Positions 7,826-16,229 of a stretch of DNA of 16,967 bases are shown here, piece by piece. How positions within the stretch are numbered: position 1 is the first letter of the stretch; every line of letters starts with the position of its first letter. The notes beneath the pieces are model-generated. The model did no database searches, was not told the DNA's origin, and saw only the letters and a list, made by a program, of their open reading frames with translations. This DNA comes from Podila epigama. Its lineage: Eukaryota; Mortierellomycota; Mortierellomycetes; Mortierellales; Mortierellaceae. The DNA lies in NCBI GenBank assembly GCA_015679605.1, contig JAAAVE010000339.1, positions 1 to 16,967 on the forward strand, in the 5' to 3' direction. Both the position numbers and the translations under genes were made by a program.

Positions 7826-10289
7826 AGTAGCTGCCTTGGCAGACAAGAACGGACATGACTTTATTGCCTCAGGGTCTGAGAAATCTACGCCAGGAATCTT
7901 GGGGTGATCCGATGGGACAGTCAAATTCGAGGACGAGTTAGAGAGATTGGCCAGCTCTTCGTCCTGATGGTCTTTGAGCCAAGCCTCGAAATCAAAGTTG
8001 AACAATGCAACTTCTTCGTCCGGAATGGCAGCAAAGAACGAGTCAATATTCATCTCGGAATGATCATTCTCCTGCGATTCTTTCAATGTCTCTGACGCCA
8101 GGTAGTTTGCATAGTGCTGACACAGTCGGTATTCCAAGCGAGCCACATTTTGAAACGTATCCAACTTTGAGGCCTCAACGATGCTTCGGAAGAGAAGCTA
8201 TCATTTTTTGATAACCCGGATGAAGAAAGAATCATGTCAGTGTATATTTGAGGACTATTGAAGCTTTTTGTGTCTCCTGAGTATCCTGCAAAAATGACGA
8301 AAACAAAAAAAGGGTACTTGTACCTTTGCAAAAAGAGGTTTCAGTGAAGAGATGTAGTCACGGATATTCTTGGACCAGGTGTTTTGGTACTTTTCCAAAT
8401 TCGCGACGATATCTTCAACACTCTTTGCATCCTGTGAAATATTCATTGCGAAACAAGAGATAAGGTGTAGTAAGGTGGTTAAGGGTCATTCTTGTTTTCG
8501 TTCACGGATATAAAACTCAAGATACGAAAAATGCCAGATACCAACTAGAGGAAATGAGACACAACATACAAAAAAAAAAGAGTGATAAAAGGGAATATAC
8601 TTACGCCAAAGCATTCTTCGATTTCAGACTTCCACACGTCAATCTTGGAGGGTCCTGGGTATACTACTTCGGCGTTCAACGCCATGCGGACAGCCTGGGT
8701 GGTATGGGGTGGAGGACATCCAGCAACGGAGAGGATTGATTCTTCGATATCCTTCTTTTTCGTCGACGAGACAAAAAAGTCGGCCAGACCGAGCTTCTTC
8801 AGGTCAGGTCCACGGAGAAGGTAGTCGGGACAAAAGGCAAGATAGTGACCTACTCCCTTGGGCAACGTTCTCTCTCCAGATGCTGCTGCGGACTGAACTT
8901 TGGCAAGAAGGTAGAGTCCTGCAAAGGCATTGGTGATCTGATGTGGGCTGGGCTCGATAGAAACCATGGGCGTAAAGGCGAGCGTTGCATTTTCGGTGAT
9001 GACGCGTTGTCCACCCGTACCGAATGCAAGGTACGCTGCTGAAAGGGCTACGATACCATCAATGACTGTAATGACTGGCTTGTCGTACTTTGTATTCAGT
9101 ACCGAGAGTTCATCGACCAGAGTGTAGTACTGACGCAGCAGCTCCTTGTTTGCGGCTGACTCGCCACTTGCCATGACGACACCAGTTCCAACAACACCAC
9201 CGCTAAACCATTGTTCATCCTTGGTGACAATCTCTGACTCGGGATCTCGCTCGTTCCGAGTTGATTTCCCTGTATTCGCTGTCCAGAAGACGGACGTAAT
9301 CGATTTCTTTTCCTTGACCTCTGAAACACACTGACTCAATTTGGCGAGACGTACTCCTGTGAACTTGTTCTGTGTTGCAGGTGAGTGAGTATGGATTTGA
9401 AGTGCACTGGTTGAGACAGGTGACGTGCTCGTCAAAAACTTTTTCGCGTCCTCGGACAGATCGCTTCCTGTGCCTTTGCCCTTGTTCTGCCACAGGTGAG
9501 CATAGGGACAAGCTGGAGCTGCCTGTGATTTCTCCATATCTTTCCATGCCAAATATGCAGGAAAGTCAAAGAGTTCAATGAACCTGAGATTTCGTGCAGC
9601 CATCACGACGATAGGTGAAGTAAAAAAACAAGAATGATGAGAATGTTGGCCATGATCATAACATCCGAGGTTTTTTGTTTTGTACCATTTTGTTGTTGTT
9701 ACCTGGCGTAGTAAAAGGCCTTTGCCTTTGTGATCTCTTTTTGGAGTGCAGCCTTGTCCAAGGTACTCTTGCCATCTTTGATGAGTTGACTGATAAAGCT
9801 GGGTAGACCTTGTTGGAATCTTTCATCATTGTCAAAGTTGTATTCATCAAAACGTTTAAAGATCGGCACGTTTGAATCGTCCGAGGGCTGTTCAATGTGT
9901 TTTCGCCAGGCAAGGAAATTGTCGAGGTTGATCCTTGTGTTGAGCCTATGATTTTCATTGACAATGTTTTCATTTTTTTAGATGGTGAATCGATCCCCAG
10001 TGAACGAACAGCCCGATTGTTTTTGAATATTGTGGAGTGAACATAAAATCAAATCAAATCAAAAAGCATACCTTGTTGAAAAGTAGTATTGCTTCATCTT
10101 GAGTAGTTCTGACTGCGAAGGGGTGGAATTGGCCCTAGACCGTACGATAGTCTGGAGTCCGGTCTGAAAGTCATTGTCCTTGTCCCAGTCGTAGGCATGG
10201 AAGCGGTGGAAGGCTCCGAGCTCTTCAGGACCAAAAGGTAACGACGTCTGCGCAGAGTATTTTTCTGCTGGTGGAGGGATGACTGTCAT
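7622..10289 (-). CDS. HIBCH-like (crotonase-fold) protein with duplicated N-terminal module, probable pseudoenzyme, 5 exons
   Basis: Minus-strand exons are 10289-10072, 9945-9703, 9583-8605, 8431-8324 and 8197-7622, giving 707 residues. Phases match throughout. An N-terminal module with F..F..Y.......F..GL spacing occurs twice (27-45 and 102-120), each followed by YY(F/A).R and then an LAW motif (W86, W167). The core (about 230-550) follows 3-hydroxyisobutyryl-CoA hydrolase: ITVIDGIV at the family's IDGI, ECFG before a helical segment (about 478), and VARLEYRL near 540. The oxyanion-hole glycines of the family (GGG after GI) are replaced by ALS (333-335). The usual PE..IG block reads PMVSIE (359-364), so the catalytic Glu and Asp are apparently absent. 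The C-terminus carries two copies of PSDHPKIPGVDFS with CPFL (Cys631, Cys696), joined by a Ser/Asn linker. No C-terminal peroxisomal signal or clear mitochondrial presequence is seen. Family members include valine-pathway hydrolases and the mitoribosomal protein mS47. The specific role is unknown. Confidence 0.85.
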
Positions 10290-11051
10290 GGTTGAGGGGT
10301 TTTTTTTGGTATAAAAGTGAGTGAATGGAGTGAATGAGTTACAAGAGAGAAAAAAAAGGAGGAATGCAGGTGATGAAGTGGATGGTGAATGTAAAGAAGA
10401 CAAAAAAGAATGAACAATGAGGATTTCTTTTTTCCGAGGGTGGGGTGAATAGATTGAGTGGGTCGGTGATACAGAATCAGCTAAATCCACGTTGGCACGA
10501 GGGGAGGCGGGGAGAATTAAAAAAAAAAAAACCCCTCCCAATCCCCCGCTTGGCCGCAGGGTCAAAGTGGCACCCTTTTTGTTCTCTTGTTGGTTAAGTT
10601 ATTTTGTATAGAACCTGTACAAGTACGTACAACATTCATCCCACCCATGCAGTCTCATGGGCATGAGCCATGGGTATGACCTTTGGGTATGAGGCTATGG
10701 GTATGAGGCTATGGGTATGACCTCTGGGTATGGGGCTATGGCAAAAGAAGAAGAGTCCTTGTCACAACGCCATATTCCCTTTCTCGGCTTTGTGCACAGC
10801 TTTTTTACTCCAACTGATCAACTCACCACTCTTTGTTCGGCACGGGACCACGAAAGAAATGCTGCGGGGTGTGATTTTTTCATACAAAAAAAAAGCCTCA
10901 CAGTCATCACTCATCTTTAACATTTTACATTACTACATCTATCAACGCATTCATTTTCATTTTCATTTTCAATAGACATTTTTAAACATTCACATTGATA
11001 TTAATTACATAATACCATACACTACTACTGCCACCACCACTCTCAGAAGCA
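10290..11051. other. Divergent promoter region between HIBCH-like and ORM genes
   Basis: No gene is seen in this 762-bp stretch. The left part, seen from the minus strand, is a T-rich leader that happens to stay open in frame with the HIBCH-like start. The ATG at 10289 has a good CAACC context and is preferred. The middle holds the 13-14 bp tandem array, and the right end holds short ATTTTC repeats (about 10949-10972) before the ORM start. Confidence 0.6.
10659..10739. repeat. 13-14 bp tandem repeat in a divergent promoter
   Basis: Six units begin with GGGTATG or GGGCATG. Two identical 14-mers GGGTATGAGGCTAT lie in the middle (10685-10698 and 10699-10712). They are flanked by 13-bp variants ending GACCTTT, GACCTCT or GAGCCAT, and by a final GGGTATGGGGCTAT. 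The array sits about 370 bp from the HIBCH-like start and about 310 bp from the ORM start. Confidence 0.85.
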
Positions 11052-12901
11052 ATGACTCTTGCCTCCGTCTACAAGACTGACTATGTCCAGTCGCTCGATC
11101 AGCATGCCCAGACCAACCTGAATTCAAGCTGGGTCAACGCCAAAGGTACTCACTCACTCACCCTATTCCACAAGCACTTTCTTCCGCTTCTCCTTGCATG
11201 CATTCAACCAAACTAATCCCTTCCTTTTCAATTCACAGGTGCATGGATGACCAACTTTATTCTCGTCTTTCTCATCAAATTCTTCTTTGGCATCATCCCT
11301 GGCATTTCTCCCGAGCTCAGCTGGACTCTCACCACCCTCACCTACAACATTGTAAGTCGTTCGTTCTATCCAGTCTCTGTTCTGTTCCTTCGCTACTCAT
11401 ATCCAGCTTGAAATACTTTTTATCGACTGGCCGTTGGACCAATCCTTTTTTTTCCCATCGTACATCGTACGACATCGTTTTATCACCTTCCCCCCCTTGA
11501 CTTTTGACCAAGGGTCATGTGGTGTTGTCTCTGGAAGTCGTCAAGTTTTTGTTTGATGGGAGTACAAAAAAAGAAGAGACTTTTTGAGCATTGTTCTGTC
11601 TGTCGGAACTTGTTGTAGTTTATTTTTTTTTATTTTTTTTTCATACTTTGCTACGTGGCACCATTGTTGTTCACAGGAACAGAGTCGTGAAGAGTCAATG
11701 GAAAATAGCCAACTTCATAGCGGCTGCGGGATAGAGGATGGGATGCAGGTCAACTGAATAGGGTTCCCTTTTGGGCGTTTTATATTTTTTTTTCTTTTTT
11801 TCCTTTTTTCCCTGCAACAACTCGACCTGTTTGAGGCAACGCGGGCCCCGGAGATGGATTTAACCGGAATAGCTTGTCTCGAGTCAGGATGAACTGATTC
11901 TGGCATCCATCGTTTTTTTTTTTCATTGACGCACAGCAATCAAATCAATGATGATATCTTTGTACAGTCAGAGTTTGAACCTCATTTTTTGTCGATCCAG
12001 GCAGACGTTGACCAGGATAGATGAGCACCAGGAATGGAGAGGGGCCAAAAAAACGCGGCCTTCTGCGTAGCAGCACTTGTTCATTGCAAAGCACAAGAAA
12101 AAAAAAATCAACAAAACGCACTTTTGTTAACTCGTTCATTGGATATCCTCCACGAATTTTCTTCTAGGGAAGTTATATTATGTTCCATGCTGTGACAGGC
12201 GTGCCATTCGAGTTTGGTCAAGGCGCATACGACGGTATTACACTCTGGGAACAGATTGACGGAGGTGTACAGTTTACTGCCACAAGAAAGTACCTCACCA
12301 CAGTGCCAATTGTCCTGTAAGTACTTTTAGCATGGATCAACTTGGAATATGGTCATGGACTGAAAAGTTTGTCGATACAGTACGACATTTTTTTTTTCTT
12401 TGTGTGAAATCATGGACACCAGTGACAGGATAGATATGCCATTCCCCAAAAAAAGACTCGCATTACATATATGATTGAAGGATTGACGCAGTGCCTGGAT
12501 ACGGCTTAGGATACAGGAGACCGATTTATCAAAAGACGGTTTGACAATGGTCCAATATACAGAGAGGCAAACACGTTGTTCGACCAGATGCGTTGTTGCA
12601 CCCACATGTCATCAGAGTTGAATGGATCATGGATCACCATTGAGAGAGAGGGCCTGTGGCGACACTGATGAGCATTTATTCATGGAGTCGCTTAATTTTT
12701 TTTACTGACGTTCATATTCAATCTCGTTATTTCTCTTTATACTGCAGGTTCCTGCTTAGCACCCACTACACCCACTACGCACCATTCGCCTTCTTTGTCA
12801 ACTTTGTTGCGACCTTTATCAACCTCATTGCAAAACTCCCTTCAATGCACCAGGTCCGTCTCTTCAACATTAATCAAAAGGTTGAAGGCACCACCGATTA
12901 G
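11052..12901 (+). CDS. ORM/ORMDL family protein, regulator of serine palmitoyltransferase, 4 exons
   Basis: Exons are 11052-11145, 11239-11351, 12168-12316 and 12748-12901, giving 169 residues. ORM proteins are ER membrane subunits that restrain serine palmitoyltransferase and so set the rate of sphingolipid synthesis. The diagnostic stretch [20 protein letters not shown] (about 100-119) is nearly the family consensus. Also present are [13 protein letters not shown] near the N-terminus, WTLTTLTYN before the second membrane pair, VTGVPFE after it, and [14 protein letters not shown] near the C-terminus. Four hydrophobic segments are visible at about 36-51, 60-80, 112-126 and 130-148. Asn24 aligns with ORMDL3 Asn13, known to matter for ceramide sensing. 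The N-terminus is short, as in animal ORMDLs, without an obvious long Ser-rich phosphorylated extension like yeast Orm1/2. The second intron, 816 nt, is by far the longest in the window. Confidence 0.93.
11352..12167 (+). other. Unusually long intron (816 nt) of the ORM gene
   Basis: The donor GTAAGT at 11352 and acceptor TTCTAG ending at 12167 join NI to GSYIMF in phase 0. Other introns in the window are 93-245 nt, apart from the next intron of this gene (431 nt, 12317-12747). No conserved ORF or complete snoRNA pattern was seen inside it. Confidence 0.75.
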
Positions 12902-13005
12902 ACAACATGTTTCTATGGATTCTATGAATTCTATGGATCAAGTAGGACGCCTTCCTTTTGGTTTCTGTTCACCCCCCTTCCCTGTCACCCAATTCCAACC
13001 GCCTT

Positions 13006-13011
13006 AATAAA
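13006..13011 (+). promoter_or_regulatory. AATAAA polyadenylation signal of the ORM gene
   Basis: An exact AATAAA lies about 105 nt downstream of the TAG stop at 12899-12901, at a typical 3' UTR distance. Confidence 0.5.
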
Positions 13012-15257
13012 TATACTCTGTTTACACCTGGAAGAAATACTGGGCATTTTCTATAGTTTTTCTGCATTTGATATTCCTTATGTTCTCCTATCACCCCTAC
13101 CATGTAATCTTCGTACTCAACCCTAGACTTCATGATAGCCCCAGGAGAGACATTGCGAGGCTGGCTTGTGTAACACCAATGCCACTTACAGAAGATGTTA
13201 TCCCAAAAGGGATGCATTGAAATTTGCTCAAGGCATTAGTGTAAAAGAATGTTAATCCGCTTCCTACTAGATTGTCGTTTGCAATTACTACAACTGCACC
13301 ATGACACACATACACATTTACACACATACCAGTTGAGCTGTGCAAGAATGAGCAAACAGCCCTTCACTTTACAACATGGGAATACACTGCAGCGAAAGGT
13401 AGAGCGAAAAACACACAACGGCTCTTTTTTGATGGGAACTCTTTTTTTGCACTTGAACGAGGTATCTTGTGAAGACAATGCTTGGCCAAGCATAGTAAGT
13501 CTTCATGACATGTATAGGGCTCATTCTCTATCTATGCACCCACATCCCACATCCGCGTCCGCATCCAATATCCAACAGCCGCATGCTTAATTGTCCACTC
13601 CTACTGAGGAGATGGTTCACCCTCATATGCTTGATGAGCTCAACTGTTGCTCTATTTTTAGGAAATGGCTAGACCTTATTCCTGTGTACATTTTTTGTGG
13701 CACATCTTAATTTGTGAAATGCCCAACAGGGTAGAATTGACCACACGACATTTTGCCTTGAGATGCTGCTGCCTGTTTGTCTCTTTATGGATTGTGCAAC
13801 ATCATTTTTTGATTGCGCTCTCTTTTGTCATTTTGTTGGATCAGCAGTGAGTTTATCACAAGTTGGATCAGCGATGCGAGAGAGAACGAAAAAGAGGGAC
13901 AATTGCACGACAATGGCACAACAAATTGCACGTTTGCCATTGAAGCCTATCAAGTTCACAATGCAGCTGGAATAAAACGTTCGTACATGTTCACCTGGAT
14001 GTGTTGAGGTGCTACTTGTTAGCACCTATGCTTGCTATCATCAAACAATGCACACATCCACACATCCACATGCTAATAACTCATTTTAGCATTAAAAAAA
14101 ATAATTATTGTAGTAATGTAATAAAATATCTGCATCTTCACTTTGGCACGGTTCTCTATTCTCTTCAACAAAAACTACCATGGGCTTTAACATTGTCAGC
14201 AAGAACAAAAAAAAAGCAACATCAATAAAAGCATACAACACTAACAACAATAACAACAATAACAACAAGCAAACAATAACAATAATATGAAGAAAACAAC
14301 AACAATCCCCGGTATAAACTGACCAACGAACCTAAAGTTCGATAGCACTTTATTTTTTTTTTTTAGGTCTCGTTCGTTCTCGGTCTCTTTAGGATTTTTT
14401 TGACGCTTTCCTGCATAAAATGAGTGCATTTTGAGAGCAATTTTGAAGGTGGTCGTTTTATTATTGTTGTCCGACGGAAAATGTTCAATTGTGTTGTCGA
14501 TGTCGAGCGGGAGGGAAAGGTGTGTGTCCCATCTTTGAATTGATACCTGGAAGTATTTTCCGGCTGCCTTACTCTATCTCTCTCTTTAATGTAGTGGTAC
14601 CTGTTCATTTGAGGACGTTACTTGTGACAAGAAAGGAACTTGTAACAAAGAGAAAGGAAAAGATGAGACATATTCAGGACTTGACATGCCCCTGCCCACA
14701 AAGAAAAGTCTACATGCAGACCCAAAAAGACTCCCGTCACTGACTGAAAAAGATATACATGCAACACAAACAAACAAACAAATACACTACACATTCACAT
14801 TCATACACACATACATTTTTCATTCGAGTGGAGTTTAGAAAGAATGAGAGTGAGCCCTCACTTTTTATTCAACCCTCATCTGGCTCAAGTGGTGAGTGAG
14901 TGAGCTGTGGGTGAGCACCAAAAAAGATGTTTGCATGTTCACTCACTCCCCTTTTGAGTTGAAAGGGTGGCCCAAAAAAAGAATCTCGAGAAAGAAAAAA
15001 GAAAAAAGACAGCACACCACCATCCACACTGAATTGGGGCCGACTCGTTTCCCACCTCATTTCAAGGTTTAATGCCAACAAAATGCACCCATCCCATCCC
15101 ATACCGCAACACACACACAACATGCCATCCACATCCCATTCATTGCACACATTTGTCACACACTCCAACGTTCATTGGTATATTGCCATCGATCTCATAA
15201 GCACACACACACACACACATTGGCACAATTGACTGTGAGTGTACTTTTTTTTTTTTG

Positions 15258-15396
15258 CTCACTTCATTCATTCATTCACTCAGTCATTCCACTCACTCCC
15301 TCCACTCACTCCCTCACTCCACTCACTCACTCCACTCACTCACTCCACTGCACTCCACTCCACTCCACTCATCTCAACTCAACTCAACTCAACTCA
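15258..15396 (+). repeat. CACTC/CTCAA low-complexity tandem array upstream of the TATA box
   Basis: This is a pyrimidine-rich array built from CATT, CACTC, CTCCA and finally CTCAA pentamers. It ends about 12 bp before the TATA box of the wall-protein gene. The unit drifts along the array, as it does in the pentamer array before the GTPase gene. Confidence 0.8.
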
Positions 15397-15408
15397 AGTT
15401 CGCTCCCC

Positions 15409-15416
15409 TATATAAA
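15409..15416 (+). promoter_or_regulatory. TATA box of the wall-protein gene
   Basis: TATATAAA lies 143 bp before the ATG and is followed by a C-rich, CT-rich leader. Such pyrimidine-rich leaders are common in strongly expressed fungal genes. Confidence 0.65.
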
Positions 15417-15558
15417 GCCCCCCACCCCCGGCACCCCGTTTGGAATCCTTTGAAAATCTCAACAAACATTTCCCCACCACATACCTGCTTCTCTTCAAGC
15501 ACTACCCTCCCACCTCCAACCCTTCAATCTCCCTTCACCACCTCCAACCAACATCATC

Positions 15559-16229
15559 ATGAAGTACACCACCATCATCGCTGCTGCTGCCGCCATTGCC
15601 ACCGTCGCTGCTCAGGCCACTGAGGACGAGGGTCGTCTCTGGTACACCGAGCCCACCTCTGCCACCGTCTGGAACTCTGGCTCCACTGCCACCGTCAGCT
15701 GGAACAACGTCTGCAAGTCCCAGAACACTGGCGACCTCAACATCGTCCTTTACATCGGTGATGGCACCAACAATCAGACTATCGTCCCCGGCATTGGACC
15801 CATCGGTACTCTCAACTGCCTCAAGTCCAAGTCTGCTGAGGTCAAGATCCCCGCCAACTTGACCACCTCCCAGTACTATGCCCTCCACGTCGAGACCAAG
15901 CCCCTCCAGTCCTACTCTGCTCCTTTCACCATCAAGGGTGTCGATCCCGTCCCTGCTCCCGGCACTGGTGCTCCTGCCCCTGGCACTGGTGCTCCTGCCC
16001 CTGGCACTGGCGCTCCTGCCCCTGGTACTGGCGCTCCCGGCACTGGTGCCCCTGCCCCCGGCGCTCCTTCGGCCACCACCACTGGTGCCGTCGCGCCCCC
16101 ACCACCGGTGCCCCCGCCGCTGGTGCCCCTGCCCAGGGTGAGAAGAAGGACAGCGCTGCTGGTTCCCTCAAGGCCGTTGGCTCGACTGTTGCCATCGTCG
16201 CTGCCGCTTTCGGTGCTCTCTTGCTCTAA
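15559..16229 (+). CDS. Kre9/Knh1-like Ser/Thr-rich GPI-type cell-wall protein with an apparent frameshift
   Basis: The protein begins with a clear signal peptide (MKYTTIIAAAAAIATVAAQA, cleavage near residue 20). A beta-sandwich domain (about 26-126) follows, of the Kre9/Knh1 N-terminal or Ser/Thr-rich GPI-anchored type: YTEPTSATVWNSGSTATVSW, then a Leu-Asn-Ile-Val-Leu strand, and APFTI at the end. It has Cys52 and Cys87, and sequons at Asn72 and Asn100. A Pro-Gly-Thr-Gly-Ala repeat (7-residue APGTGAP units, about 132-170) forms the stalk. The open frame continues to 16260 with an Arg-rich tail unlike a wall protein. In another frame, from about 16095 to the TAA at 16227-16229, lies a convincing GPI tail: Ala/Gly-Pro stalk, charged GEKKDSAAGS, then hydrophobic VGSTVAIVAAAFGALLL. 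One base appears lost near 16093-16100 in C-rich sequence. Family function is fungal wall assembly or adhesion. Strong C-ending codon bias suggests high expression. Confidence 0.8.
15953..16063 (+). repeat. 21-bp repeat encoding APGTGAP stalk
   Basis: Tandem near-identical 21-bp units encode Pro-Gly-Thr-Gly-Ala-Pro-Ala in the stalk of the wall protein. The last copies are shortened. Such repeats vary readily in copy number. Confidence 0.8.

Larger units (their letters stand above)
12902..15558. other. Long intergenic region, no supportable gene
   Basis: About 2.65 kb has only short open frames on either strand, none with recognisable domains, signal peptides or consistent splice pairs. It holds simple sequence: CATCC-type runs near 13540-13565 and 14053-14068, an AAC/AAT-rich tract at about 14235-14290, CA repeats near 15200-15220, and the CACTC/CTCAA array in the promoter of the next gene. 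No tRNA, rRNA or transposon terminal repeats were recognised. It may contain an unannotated non-coding RNA or a decayed gene, but the sequence alone does not show one. Confidence 0.5.

Noticed and set aside
7566-7907. Plus-strand 113-codon frame with poly-Leu
   Set aside because: It is antisense to the last exon of the HIBCH-like gene. Its Leu run is the complement of the Ser/Asn triplet linker.
10310-10316. TATAAAA on the plus strand near the HIBCH-like start
   Set aside because: It faces away from that gene and is about 740 bp from the ORM start, so it serves neither in a normal way.
11948-11954. ATGATGA, resembling a snoRNA C box in the long ORM intron
   Set aside because: No CTGA D box follows within the next 100 bases and no terminal stem is visible.
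13813-14007. Open frame with a mildly protein-like composition in the long gap
   Set aside because: It is only 64 codons, has no upstream exon with matching phase, and matches no family I recognise. It was kept only as a possible relic.
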